From NCBI RefSeq assembly GCF_024662215.1, contig NZ_CP096115.1, forward strand, positions 62,001 to 126,000: a stretch of DNA of 64,000 nt, in the 5' to 3' direction. A model generated the notes under the pieces. The model saw only the letters and a program-made list of their open reading frames with translations. It was not told the DNA's origin and ran no database searches. This DNA comes from Methanoplanus endosymbiosus. GTDB lineage: Archaea; Halobacteriota; Methanomicrobia; Methanomicrobiales; Methanomicrobiaceae. Positions 48,296 to 57,947 of this stretch are shown here, in pieces (position 1 is the first letter of the stretch; each line of letters starts with the position of its first letter). The translations under genes and the position numbers were made by a program.

Positions 48296-48498
48296 AGTAA
48301 TCACCCCGTAATCAATAATTTCTGAGATATATACTGGTTGCTTTCCCCAAAAAAATCATTTTGCATACCTTTTGGTATAAATAATCATCAGAGATATTGA
48401 TTTGTGATGAACAGGAATATATTGTCAATGTATATATAGATTTTGGCAATCCTGTTCTTTGAAAAAAAGAGCGATGAGTTTTTAAAATAATGTCTTCT

Positions 48499-50046
48499 TC
48501 AGATCATACCGCCAGCAATCTCATTGTCACTGTTGTCTTCGAGATAATCAGGATGTACCTCCTGTTTTGCCAGGAATGAGAAGATAACGATAATTATTGC
48601 AAGAATAAACGCCCCAAAGAAGGCGAGGTCAAATCCGGAAGATAAGACTTCCATCTTTATATTTACCGGAGCCTGTGATGTGACGTTTTGCCGGGCTGCA
48701 ACAAGTGATATTCCCTGGAGGAATATCAGGTTGAATATTGCTATACCTATTGTCATAGGGGCAAATCTCTCAAGGCTTGTTAAGCTTGAGACCATCCCCT
48801 GATATTTTTTGCCGACTGAATTTAAGATCATATTTGATACCGGAGTTACCATCATTCCAAGTCCGAATCCTATCAGGATGAGACAGATTATGACATAGCC
48901 CGTTGACGTATCTGCATGCAGTTTTGTCATCAGGTAATATCCTGCAAGTATCGCAAGTGAGGCAGCTATGCAGAGAATTCTTCCTCCCGTCTTATTGTAA
49001 AGCACTCCTGCAAGAATTCCTGAGAACATCATTGCAAATGAGAGTGATGTGATTATAAACCCTGCTGATGATGAGTCAAAACCCTGCACATATTCGAGAT
49101 AAAATGGCAGGAGATAATTGATTCCGGCAAAGCTCAGGAATACAAGGCACATAATCATATTAGAGTAAAGGAAGTTTTTCTTCTTAAACAGCCTCAGCTC
49201 AAGGAGAGGATCTGATGATTTTAACTCCTGGCATACGAACCAGGCGATGGAGAATACTGCAATTGCCAGAGATACCAGTATTGGAAGTGATGTCCAGCCA
49301 AGCTCCTGGCCTTCAGATACTGCAAAGAGGAGGGTTGCAAGTCCGGTGAATATGAGTGCCGCTCCGGTTCTGTCAAAGTTGTCAAGCGTTGACCCGTCAC
49401 TGACGTGAGCCGGTATTGCTTTTATTCCGATTATTACAGCTACAATCCCCACCGGAACATTGATTAAGAATATCCAGTGCCATGAGAGGTACTGTGTCAG
49501 TACACCTCCTATTGTCGGGCCGAGTGCTGTTCCGAGGGCCGCAATGGTCATTATAATGCCCATTGCTTTTCCCTTCTGCTGCATCGGGATGTAGGCAGTT
49601 ACCATAGCAGGCGCAATTGCGGTGATCATAGCTCCCCCTATCGCCTGAAATACCCTCGAACCAACGAGAGTCAGGAAGGAGTCCAGAATATCCGGCAGAA
49701 GAGCACAGGCAAAAGACCCTATTGTAAATATTATGAATCCGGATAAAAAAACCCTTTTAAACCCGATTACATCGGATATTTTACCAAATATGAGTACACA
49801 TCCTGCCATTACAAGCAGGTATGCAGTAGCAACCCAGCTCACAGAACTTGAGGATATACCAAAAGAGCTGGATATCGTTGGGAGTGCAATATTTACTATA
49901 GTCCCGTCAAGGGATGACATAAATGCTGCAAGAGATATGGAGAAAATCAGGAGGCCATAACCTTTGCCTCCCGATATTCCGGGAGGATTTTCCATAATTA
50001 TTAATTTTCTTTTTCTCTTATTAAATAAATATCTTATTTTAGTCAT
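48499..50046 (-). CDS. MFS multidrug exporter, 14-TM DHA2 type
   Basis: A 515-aa membrane transporter of the EmrB/QacA group. SSLDGTIVNIALPTIS in TM1 is the family's acidic motif, RVFQAIGGAM follows in TM4, and PTIGGVLTQYLSWHWIFLINVPVG is motif C and TM6. About 14 spans are predicted. It would expel toxic hydrophobic compounds using the proton gradient. The first ATG (50046) adds a very basic 17-residue extension; MENPPG at 49995 is an equally good start, and neither has a ribosome site. A membrane-fusion partner, as with EmrA, is not present and not expected in a one-membrane archaeon. Confidence 0.88.
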   Translation of the reverse strand: MTKIRYLFNKRKRKLIIMENPPGISGGKGYGLLIFSISLAAFMSSLDGTIVNIALPTISSSFGISSSSVSWVATAYLLVMAGCVLIFGKISDVIGFKRVFLSGFIIFTIGSFACALLPDILDSFLTLVGSRVFQAIGGAMITAIAPAMVTAYIPMQQKGKAMGIIMTIAALGTALGPTIGGVLTQYLSWHWIFLINVPVGIVAVIIGIKAIPAHVSDGSTLDNFDRTGAALIFTGLATLLFAVSEGQELGWTSLPILVSLAIAVFSIAWFVCQELKSSDPLLELRLFKKKNFLYSNMIMCLVFLSFAGINYLLPFYLEYVQGFDSSSAGFIITSLSFAMMFSGILAGVLYNKTGGRILCIAASLAILAGYYLMTKLHADTSTGYVIICLILIGFGLGMMVTPVSNMILNSVGKKYQGMVSSLTSLERFAPMTIGIAIFNLIFLQGISLVAARQNVTSQAPVNIKMEVLSSGFDLAFFGAFILAIIIVIFSFLAKQEVHPDYLEDNSDNEIAGGMI

Positions 50047-50246
50047 TTGTCCGGAATATTTTTGCGGGCCGTTATTTTGAGTTCCGGAGATTATATGGTC
50101 CCAGAAATGTCGGGCATAATTGTGTATGACAGATCCGGTTTTATCGAAGAGAAATATACCTCCCTTTATGATGACTTAAGCACAAACAGGATAGAATCCG
50201 GATATAATTATATATAAATAACCGTTATCCGGATTTATAAGTTGAG

Positions 50247-50278
50247 CGTAAAACCCCCTGGTCTTTAGCCCGGAGGTA
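50247..50278. repeat. Solitary IS605-type end hairpin
   Basis: GCGTAAAACCCCCTGG then TCTTTAG then CCCGGAGGTAAT. This closely follows the reverse complement of the element end at 7780-7813 (GCGTAAATCCCCTTGG, TCTTTAG, CCAAGGGGATGTAA). The stem is imperfect and no tnpB or tnpA lies nearby, so it looks like a relic end or a small derivative element. Confidence 0.5.
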
Positions 50279-50391
50279 ATTTATATTAGGGTTAAGGAGA
50301 ATCATAACCTGAAAGGCTATCTTACACCTGATTATTCTGAAACCATGAATCATGTTATCATTTAGAGTGTCTGTCAGTCAAAAACCCTTAA

Positions 50392-50400
50392 TTTTATAAT
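50392..50400 (+). promoter_or_regulatory. TATA box of the chemosensory operon
   Basis: TTTTATAAT lies about 31 bases before the ATG at 50431 and no ribosome site is visible. The distance suits a leaderless or near-leaderless archaeal transcript. Confidence 0.45.
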
Positions 50401-50430
50401 ATGTAAGTACAATATTCACATTACCTGAAT

Positions 50431-51723
50431 ATGCAGTACCCTGAAAATCCCAAAATAAAATCCGGCAGTCTGCTCCTCTTCTATGCCGGAGATATCCATT
50501 GTGCAGTTCCTGTTACTGATGTGGACAATGTTATCAGAATGGTTGAGATAACTGATGAAGATGATCCCTCTGCCATAGATGGAGGAATTGCCGGAAGTTT
50601 CAGTTTTCACGGAAAGAATGTTAAAGTATATTCTCCGGCTGTCTTCTTCGGTGGCGGAATGCCGAAACCTGAACTGACAGACAAATTAATTGTGACAAAT
50701 CCGGATGTGGGAAACTGTGCACTCTGGGTTAAAAGTATTGACAGAGTATGCAGTACTGATGAGTTTTTTGGCATTTCCGGAGATGAAGATAAACACAGTG
50801 CAGCATCTGAAGAAAAATCTGAGGCAGATGGCGGTTCTGAAATCCCTGTAAAGAAGTTGATCTCCGGATTTTTGGGTCTGGAAATATATGCTGCGGTATC
50901 CGGAACTGAGCCTGGTGAAGGGTCCGGAACTGGAATGAGCGGGAAATCCGGGCGAATTTCCGGCAGAGAACCTCTATCTCGATCTGAAGAGACAATCCTG
51001 CTCATTACTGATATAAAGGAGTTTATCAGTCAGGGTTTAAAAGGCAGTTTTGGGCATATATCCGGTTATATCCATAAATGGTCAGAATCCAAAAGATCTG
51101 AAATGTCCGGTGACCTGACAGAGTTGCCGGCAGCAAAGAATATAACTTCAGAGACTGAGCAGGGCATAAAAACCCCTGATTTCCTGCTGTATTCCGGTTA
51201 TGAATTCCCGGACTCTCTAAAAGCGGCAGAAATACTCAGAGAGAGAAAAGAGCAGATAGAAATGCCGGAAGGGGAGGCAGAAGAGAGTGAAAAGATCGAA
51301 ATTCTCCGATTTCGCCTGATGTATGCCGAATACGCAGTTGAGATGAAGTACATCAGGGAGGTTTTAATCAATGAGAGAATAACTCCCATACCCGGAATTC
51401 CGGATTTCATCATGGGCATCTTTGCACTGAGGGGTGAGATAATCTCACTTGTAAACCTCCGTGTTTTATTCAGACTTCCAAAGGCCGGAATTACCGATCT
51501 AAACCGCGTAATTATTCTCAGCAATGGTGAACTGACATTTGGAATTCTGGCAGACTACATAACTGACATAGGTTCAATTCCGGAAAAGCGGCTTAAAGTT
51601 CCGGATGAGAAGAATTCGCCGATTGATATAAAATACATTAAAGGCATTACAGATGATTCTCTCATTGTTCTTGATGCAAAAGTTCTGCTTTCAGATCCCT
51701 GCATGATCATTGATGAGGTATAA
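50431..51723 (+). CDS. Chemosensory adaptor with two CheW domains
   Basis: A 430-aa cytoplasmic protein. An N-terminal divergent CheW-like domain (about 10-120; SLLLFYAGDIHCAVPVTDV) is joined by a long polar, probably disordered linker (about 130-290) to a classic CheW domain (about 293-425; FRLMYAEYAVEMKYIREVL, PGIPDFIMGIFALRGEIISL). CheW couples receptor tips to CheA. The linker could span neighbouring receptor units. It is the first gene of a three-gene set with the MCP and CheA-receiver fusion; the gap to the MCP is 202 bases. CheY, CheB, CheR and CheC/D are absent here. Confidence 0.87.
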   Translation: MQYPENPKIKSGSLLLFYAGDIHCAVPVTDVDNVIRMVEITDEDDPSAIDGGIAGSFSFHGKNVKVYSPAVFFGGGMPKPELTDKLIVTNPDVGNCALWVKSIDRVCSTDEFFGISGDEDKHSAASEEKSEADGGSEIPVKKLISGFLGLEIYAAVSGTEPGEGSGTGMSGKSGRISGREPLSRSEETILLITDIKEFISQGLKGSFGHISGYIHKWSESKRSEMSGDLTELPAAKNITSETEQGIKTPDFLLYSGYEFPDSLKAAEILRERKEQIEMPEGEAEESEKIEILRFRLMYAEYAVEMKYIREVLINERITPIPGIPDFIMGIFALRGEIISLVNLRVLFRLPKAGITDLNRVIILSNGELTFGILADYITDIGSIPEKRLKVPDEKNSPIDIKYIKGITDDSLIVLDAKVLLSDPCMIIDEV

Positions 51724-51925
51724 TATGGCAAAGACAGTGTACTGCCATTCGCATTGATCCGTGTGGGGCCTTGCGATGATCATTTATGGGTATATCCGGA
51801 GGAGAGAGGAGCATGGAACTGATCCCCTGTTCAGAGATTCCGGTATAACCGAAACTCTTATTAAATGTCTGAATTGATTAAAATATATCATACATCTGCA
51901 AAATTTCATTTAAGAGGGCGGTTTA

Positions 51926-54310
51926 ATGGTTCAGTTTTTTTCTAATATGAAAGTAGGTACAAAAATTCTTGTAATCTGCCTGTTTCTTGCAATAATGCCA
52001 TCCCTGTCAATAGGGCTTGTTGCATACTCAAGTTCAAGCGGAGTTATCAGCGATGAGAGTGAAACTCTGCTTCAGACACAGGTTCACGATATGAAAGGGT
52101 GGACAAATGATGTGTATAAACTGACCATAAACAAGGTAAACAGTGACCTTAATGTTCTTAGGCAGAATTTCTACAGAAAAGGGACTCCTGAAATCGTTGA
52201 CGGCGAAATGATACTGATCAATGATGAAGGGCAGGAATATCCAATTAATGACAATTTTGAGGTTGTCGATCTCGTCCGTGATCTTGTCGGAGGAACTGCA
52301 ACAATATTTCAGGTGTACAATGACAGCTATGCTATCCGTGTATCAACAAATGTTGAGGAGAATGACGGATCAAGGGCTGTCGGTACCCGCCTCAAAGATA
52401 ACGTATTTGATGTAACTGTAAAAGACGGAGAGACTTATTACGGTAAACGTGATCTCTTCGGAGTTGACTATGTTACTGCCTACGAGCCAATTAGAGATTC
52501 AGATGGTAAAATAATAGGCATTCTGTATGTAGGAACTGAGGAGGAGGAGACGCTTGACGTTGTCAAAAACAGTATCAGGGATACTGTTGTTGGCGAAAAC
52601 GGCTATATGTACGTTGTTGACAGTGAAGGCAATGTGCTCATCCATCCAAACATGGAAGGAGAAAATATCGCAGATGAGGCATTCTTCCAGGAGATGATGA
52701 ATAACAGGGAAGGTGGCATCACCAATGAGAATGATGACCCGAATGTCCTTGATGCCTATACATATTATGAGCCTCTTGACTGGTTCATTGTATCAAGGGC
52801 AGAACTCTCAGATTTCACAGGCCCCATTGATACTATCAGAAATACAATATTTATAGTCGTTACGGCATTTATCTGCATAGGTGCTGCCATTGCAATATTA
52901 TTCGGGCGATCCATATCAGAACCGCTCCAGCAGGTGGTCGTTATGATCAAGGAGCTTAGAAACGGTCATCTCTCTGCCCGTTTAAACATCCGGCGGCAGG
53001 ACGAGATCGGTATAATGGCACGGACGATGGATGAGTTTGCCGAGGATCTTCAGGTAAATATCGTTGGAAATATCAAAAAAATTGCCAAAGGGGAGTATAT
53101 ACAGGATTTCACAGTAAACGATGAACATGATGAGATCCGTCCGGCGCTAAAGATTATGCTCCAGTCGCTCGATCATCTGCATAATGAAACTATAAAGATG
53201 ACAGATGCAGCACGTGCCGGTGATCTCTCAGTCAGGGGAGATGAAAAGGCATTCAAAGGCGGATACCGGATGATCATCGCCGGATTCAACAAAACACTGG
53301 AGTCAATTACAGAGCCGGTAAATGAGGCGATGCGTCTTGCCAGATATTATGCACAGGGTGATTTTACTGCCCGTTTTGATGAAAAAATACCCGTGGCCGG
53401 TGAATTTGTCGCGTACAGGGATGCGTTAAACACCATAGGCATTGAACTCTCACGCTTAATGAAACTCATAACAGAAGAGCTGTATGAAGGTGTGTCGGTT
53501 CTCTCTTCTGCCTCAAGTGAGATTTTAACAGTGACAACGCAGCTCTCATCCGCAAGTCTGGATACCGCAACTACAGTTAATTCAACCTCGGATATAGTTG
53601 AACTTGTCCGCAAAAAGGCTGATCTTGTCAACCGGAAGACCCAGCTGGTATCTGAAAAGGCTATGAAATCGATTCAGGTCTCATCAGACGGCCAGAAATC
53701 AGTGAGGGAAATTCTGGACGGAATGAATCAGATCCAGAGGCAGATGAACCTGATTGGTACAAATGTAATAAAACTGTCAGAGCAGAGCCAGGCAATCGGT
53801 GAGATTATTGCAACTGTCACTGACATATCTGAAAGGTCCAATCTTTTGGCGGTAAACGCTTCCATTGAGGCAGCAAAGGCTGGAGAACTTGGCAGAGGGT
53901 TTGCAGTTGTTGCACATGAGATACATGAACTTGCTGAACAGTCCAAGCAGGCAACGGCAAAGATTAGGATGATCTTAACTGACATTCAGCGTGGAGTCTC
54001 ATCTACTGTGGTATCGACTGAGCAGGGCAATGAGTCGGTATCTGATGCCGTTTCGCTTACAAGCCGGGCCAGTGAGGCGATTGAGGTTTTAGCCAATTCG
54101 ATTGCAGACTCTTCACAGGCATCAATTGAGAGCGCCTCATCAATTGAGGAGCAGGTTGCCGGAATGGATCAGATCTCACTTGCAATGGTCAATATACGCG
54201 ATGCCGCCCAGAAGAACCTTGAGATTACAAGGCAGGCTGAAAAGACAGCAGAGGATCTGCACGAACTTGGCATACGCCTGAAGAATATCACAGAAAAATA
54301 CCGTGTCTGA
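51926..54310 (+). CDS. Methyl-accepting chemotaxis-type receptor
   Basis: A 794-aa receptor. TM1 (about 12-34), an extracellular Cache-type sensor (about 35-290; typical [18 protein letters not shown] and a second [14 protein letters not shown] part), TM2 (about 297-318), a HAMP domain followed by one or two further HAMP-like segments (about 320-500), then the MCP coiled-coil. The trimer-contact tip reads [19 protein letters not shown], followed by [19 protein letters not shown]. The ligand is probably a small organic molecule bound by Cache; identity unknown. No C-terminal CheR-docking pentapeptide. GAGGGCGG before the ATG is a good ribosome site. The CheA gene starts eight bases after its stop, so receptor and kinase are co-made. 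Confidence 0.92.
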   Translation: MVQFFSNMKVGTKILVICLFLAIMPSLSIGLVAYSSSSGVISDESETLLQTQVHDMKGWTNDVYKLTINKVNSDLNVLRQNFYRKGTPEIVDGEMILINDEGQEYPINDNFEVVDLVRDLVGGTATIFQVYNDSYAIRVSTNVEENDGSRAVGTRLKDNVFDVTVKDGETYYGKRDLFGVDYVTAYEPIRDSDGKIIGILYVGTEEEETLDVVKNSIRDTVVGENGYMYVVDSEGNVLIHPNMEGENIADEAFFQEMMNNREGGITNENDDPNVLDAYTYYEPLDWFIVSRAELSDFTGPIDTIRNTIFIVVTAFICIGAAIAILFGRSISEPLQQVVVMIKELRNGHLSARLNIRRQDEIGIMARTMDEFAEDLQVNIVGNIKKIAKGEYIQDFTVNDEHDEIRPALKIMLQSLDHLHNETIKMTDAARAGDLSVRGDEKAFKGGYRMIIAGFNKTLESITEPVNEAMRLARYYAQGDFTARFDEKIPVAGEFVAYRDALNTIGIELSRLMKLITEELYEGVSVLSSASSEILTVTTQLSSASLDTATTVNSTSDIVELVRKKADLVNRKTQLVSEKAMKSIQVSSDGQKSVREILDGMNQIQRQMNLIGTNVIKLSEQSQAIGEIIATVTDISERSNLLAVNASIEAAKAGELGRGFAVVAHEIHELAEQSKQATAKIRMILTDIQRGVSSTVVSTEQGNESVSDAVSLTSRASEAIEVLANSIADSSQASIESASSIEEQVAGMDQISLAMVNIRDAAQKNLEITRQAEKTAEDLHELGIRLKNITEKYRV

Positions 54311-54318
54311 TAACAGCC

Positions 54319-56766
54319 ATGACAGATTCCGGCGACAGATTTCGTAAACAGTTAATTGAAACATTCCGCGGGGAGGCTGATGAGCACCTCACAGATATAG
54401 CTGAGGGTCTCTTAACCCTTGAAAAGAGAGGTTCAGCCGGCAGTCCTGATATAACCGAGAGTATATTCAGAAAAACGCACAGCCTGAAGGGTGCGGCAAG
54501 GGCTGTGAATATCCCCGAAATCGTCTCAGTGTGCCAGAATCTGGAGAATGTATTTTCTCTGATGCAGAAAGGGGTATTTCTGCCCGGAGAGGATGATTTT
54601 GATCTTTTTCACAGAACCCTGAGGACTATCCGTGAACTCCTGGCTGATGAGAATCCCTCTGAATATCCGTATGCAAAAATAATCCGGAGTCTTAAAAAAC
54701 TTGCCCGTGAAAATCAGCCTGATGCAGCGGAGGGCGACATCCGGAGAACTGATATAATTCCGGGCGAAAAAAAAAATTCTTTTGAAGGAGGATCTGAAAG
54801 AAGAGAAAGCGGCGGATCTCAGGGTGAAAAAGAAGAAACCGGAGAAGTAATTGCAGATGGGGGGGATAATACAGGGCTTGATTCTCTGGATATAGTGCAG
54901 GAGGAGATGAATAATTATGACAGTCTCTCAGTATTAAGTCCGGGGTATGGTTATGACGATTTTGATGCCCGGAAATCCGGAAGGGATACTGTAAAAATTG
55001 CTGCTGAAAAGCTTGACCGGCTGATTCAGGGTTCTGATGATCTGCTCACCACAAGGCTTCTTATCACCCAGAGGGTGCGTGAACTTGAGGATATGATCTT
55101 AGATTTTAACCTCTGGCGCTGGAATGAGAACCAGAATTTCAATGACATCTATAATATCAGAAAAACTCTTATGTCTGAGGATGTCTTGGATCTACCACCC
55201 GATTTCATTCAGAGTATCGAGCATATACTTAAATTTCTTGAATTCAACCGGGATTTTGTAAAAAATCTTCGTCATGATCTTGAAAGGCATATAAGGGCCA
55301 CTGAGACTGACCGGTCGTCCCTTGAGGCGAGCACATCAGAGATCTCAGATCTAATCCATGATGCTGTCCTTATTCCGTTTTCAACAGTAATAATCCCTTT
55401 TTCTGAGCATGTCCGGGAACTGTCAGGAGATCTTGGCAAGAGTGCGGAACTGGTGACTGAAGGCGGGAATGTCCAGATGGACAGGCGTATCCTTGATTCG
55501 CTTTCAGATCCACTTCTGCATCTGATAAGGAACAGCCTTGACCATGGTATTGAAACTCCGGCAGAGAGGGCTGCACTTGGCAAACCGCTGAAAGGAGTGG
55601 TTAGTATTAAGGTATTTCCTCTTTCAGGAAGCCGGGTTGGAATTAAAATATCTGATGACGGGGCCGGCATTGATATTCAGAAAGTACGCCGGACAGCAGT
55701 GGACAAAGGTATAATCAGCACAAGAAAAGAGGAGAGGCTGAGCGATGAAGAGGTTAAGCATCTGATATTCAGGTCGGGCCTTACAACGAGCACTATGATA
55801 ACCGAGTTTTCCGGAAGAGGGCTTGGACTTGCAATAGTTGTTGACGCTGTCACACACTTAAATGGTGATATTGAGGTATTATCTGAGAGAGGCAAAGGGA
55901 CGGATATTACGATAAGGCTTCCCCTGAGGCTTGCAACCTTCAGGGGTGTGATTGTTACCTCCTGCGGACAGACATTTATATTCCCAAAGCAGCAGGTGAA
56001 GAAGGTCATTGCTGTTGAATCAGGTAAAATCTCCTCAAAAGGTATGCAGCATATGGTCAGATATAAGGGCGATTCCATCGGGCTGATAAAGTTATCAGAT
56101 GTCTTTGGTGTCTATGAGTACGAGAAATCCGGCAGGGAGGGCAGAAAAATTCCGGTTGTGATTCTCTCGTATGGAGTCGGGCAGATCGGCTTTATTGTAG
56201 ATGAGATCATCAGGGTTCAGGAGATAGTTGTCAGAAATCTTGGCTCCCAGCTTAAACATATAAAAAAAGTGTCAGGTGCGTCAGTGCTTGGGGATGGTGA
56301 TATTGCCCTTGTCATTGATCCGCTTGAGCTGATTGAAGAGGCACTGAATGATTCATATCTCAGGAAGGGATCACCGGGTTTTAAAGAAATCTCAGGGAGG
56401 GTGCTTGTTGTTGAAGATTCGGTTACATCGAGGTTTTATATCAAGAAGATACTTGAAAATTCCGGTTATCTGGTTGAGACGGCAACTAACGGAATTGAAG
56501 GCCTCTCCAAACTTAAAGAGAAGGGTGCTGATTTGGTCATATCTGACGTTGATATGCCAAGGATGAGCGGTTTTACACTTACTGAAAAGATCCGGGCGGA
56601 AGAACGGTTTACCGATATTCCGGTAATTCTTGTGACCTCACTTGATACTCCTGAAGACAGGCAGCAGGGGGCTTTTTCCGGTGCCAATGCCTATATCACA
56701 AAGAAGGGCTTTAATGAGAGCAAATTTTTGAGCCTTGTTGGTGATCTGATGAGAGGCCGGGTATGA
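54319..56766 (+). CDS. CheA histidine kinase fused to a receiver domain
   Basis: An 815-aa hybrid kinase. An Hpt domain (1-110) carries the phosphoacceptor His54 in FRKTHSLKGAAR. A long acidic linker follows, then dimerisation helices, a HATPase domain (HLIRNSLDHGIETPAERA N box; DDGAGID; SGRGLGLAIV), a CheW-like regulatory domain (FRGVIVTSCGQTFIFPKQQV), and a C-terminal receiver (VVEDSVTSRFY; phosphoacceptor Asp in ISDVDMPRMSG). This layout matches FrzE/WspE/PilL-type hybrids of alternative chemosensory pathways. The fused receiver may act as a phosphate sink or the output. P2 for CheY/CheB docking is not evident. Same operon as the MCP and CheW genes. Confidence 0.92.
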   Translation: MTDSGDRFRKQLIETFRGEADEHLTDIAEGLLTLEKRGSAGSPDITESIFRKTHSLKGAARAVNIPEIVSVCQNLENVFSLMQKGVFLPGEDDFDLFHRTLRTIRELLADENPSEYPYAKIIRSLKKLARENQPDAAEGDIRRTDIIPGEKKNSFEGGSERRESGGSQGEKEETGEVIADGGDNTGLDSLDIVQEEMNNYDSLSVLSPGYGYDDFDARKSGRDTVKIAAEKLDRLIQGSDDLLTTRLLITQRVRELEDMILDFNLWRWNENQNFNDIYNIRKTLMSEDVLDLPPDFIQSIEHILKFLEFNRDFVKNLRHDLERHIRATETDRSSLEASTSEISDLIHDAVLIPFSTVIIPFSEHVRELSGDLGKSAELVTEGGNVQMDRRILDSLSDPLLHLIRNSLDHGIETPAERAALGKPLKGVVSIKVFPLSGSRVGIKISDDGAGIDIQKVRRTAVDKGIISTRKEERLSDEEVKHLIFRSGLTTSTMITEFSGRGLGLAIVVDAVTHLNGDIEVLSERGKGTDITIRLPLRLATFRGVIVTSCGQTFIFPKQQVKKVIAVESGKISSKGMQHMVRYKGDSIGLIKLSDVFGVYEYEKSGREGRKIPVVILSYGVGQIGFIVDEIIRVQEIVVRNLGSQLKHIKKVSGASVLGDGDIALVIDPLELIEEALNDSYLRKGSPGFKEISGRVLVVEDSVTSRFYIKKILENSGYLVETATNGIEGLSKLKEKGADLVISDVDMPRMSGFTLTEKIRAEERFTDIPVILVTSLDTPEDRQQGAFSGANAYITKKGFNESKFLSLVGDLMRGRV

Positions 56767-56811
56767 AATGCAGGTGCCGGTGTGCCCCGGGATTTTGGGT
56801 ATAAATTCCTT

Positions 56812-56821
56812 AATTATATAT
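56812..56821 (+). promoter_or_regulatory. TATA box for the lipoprotein hydrolase gene
   Basis: AATTATATAT lies 40-50 bases before the ATG at 56861. Transcription would begin near 56845, which excludes the upstream in-frame start at 56768 and supports 56861. Confidence 0.5.
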
Positions 56822-56860
56822 GGGGTTCAGTTCAGACAATATATTAATGGCTGGAATGTT

Positions 56861-57721
56861 ATGAATAAAACAATTATAACCTCAATTACTCTTATCCTCA
56901 CAGTTTGTGTTCTCTGTATTGCCGGATGCACAACTGCTCCTGCCGGGACAGATAGTTTAGATGTAGTTTTAGCTGATACGCCTGTGCCGGAGATTTCATA
57001 TAATGATACACCGGTTCAGTATCATGAAGTAAATGGTGTTAAACTTGGATACCGCGAGTTTGGTGTGGATAATAATGAGCCGCTTCTCATGCTCATAGGA
57101 TTTGGCAAAACTATGGATCACTGGAATACCACTTTTATCGGCATTCTCTCTGAAAATTATCATGTGTATGTATATGACCACCGTGGTATGGGTGAAAGCA
57201 CCGATGCTGATGGACAGTTTACAATTGCACAGCTTGCAGATGATGCAGCAGGACTTATAACTGCACTTGGATATGATAGCATGAACACATATGGTGTTTC
57301 GATGGGTTCTTCTGTTTCACTGGAACTTCTTTGTGACCATCCGGAGAAGGTGAGAAAGGCAGTTCTCTCATCTGCAACGTACAGTGCCAACATTCCGGAG
57401 ACTAAAATACTGCATGTTCTTCTTCTGGAGAATGCAGAGGGTGAGAATGTTAATACAGGTGTCAGGAAAGAAGCCGTGGCAAACCTTGAATGGGACGGCT
57501 GCTATGACAATCTCTCCGGCATTGCAAATGATGTGATGCTCATAACCGGTACAGCAGATATTATTACTCCACAGTCAGTTGCAGTTGATATTGCGGGGCA
57601 GATCAACGGCTCGTGGCTTGTACGCTTTAAGAAAATTCCACACGCCGGTTCATCATATGCACCGGAAGAATACGGAAGAATCACAACAACATTTCTGGAG
57701 ATAAATGAATCTCCGGTTTAA
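56861..57721 (+). CDS. Lipoprotein alpha/beta hydrolase
   Basis: A 286-aa exported hydrolase. The N-terminus MNKTIITSITLILTVCVL ends in the lipobox-like CIAGC, so the Cys is probably lipid-modified and tethers the enzyme outside the membrane. The alpha/beta-hydrolase fold follows. The oxyanion region is LLMLIGFGKTMDHWN, the nucleophile Ser is in YGVSMGSSVS (near residue 147), the acid Asp is in ITGTADIITP, and the catalytic His is in KIPHAGSSY. The HG of typical members is replaced by IG before FGKT. The substrate is unknown (ester, lactone or peptide). The start is chosen by the signal sequence and TATA spacing. Confidence 0.87.
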   Translation: MNKTIITSITLILTVCVLCIAGCTTAPAGTDSLDVVLADTPVPEISYNDTPVQYHEVNGVKLGYREFGVDNNEPLLMLIGFGKTMDHWNTTFIGILSENYHVYVYDHRGMGESTDADGQFTIAQLADDAAGLITALGYDSMNTYGVSMGSSVSLELLCDHPEKVRKAVLSSATYSANIPETKILHVLLLENAEGENVNTGVRKEAVANLEWDGCYDNLSGIANDVMLITGTADIITPQSVAVDIAGQINGSWLVRFKKIPHAGSSYAPEEYGRITTTFLEINESPV

Positions 57722-57750
57722 CTGTTTTTATATTTTATCTAATATCTCCT

Positions 57751-57805
57751 ATGAAACTTTTGTTTCATCCACCATCTGTGAACCACAGGTTTATGAATGA
57801 TTTTT
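57751..57805 (+). terminator. Possible terminator after the hydrolase gene
   Basis: Two small hairpins follow the stop: ATGAAAC-TTTT-GTTTCAT (57751-57768, perfect) and CTGTG-AAC-CACAG (57776-57788). A run of seven T lies at 57799-57805. Either could end the transcript; function not shown. Confidence 0.35.
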
Positions 57806-57947
57806 TTATTGTCCGGAAATATTTAGTCCCGGAAAAACAGCTGATTATTAAAGCATAAATATCAGTTGTGATTATACAATACTTATTAATGGAGTATAAT
57901 TCGGATATGCTTTTTACAGGGGACGATCAAAATAACAGAACCGGCAG

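Larger units (their letters stand above)
50047..50430. other. Intergenic region between MFS exporter and chemosensory operon
   Basis: 384 bases without a supported gene. It contains a TATA-like run TTATATATAAAT (50208-50219), a solitary IS605-type hairpin (50247-50278), and a second TATA-like box just before the CheW gene. The rest shows nothing recognisable. Confidence 0.5.
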
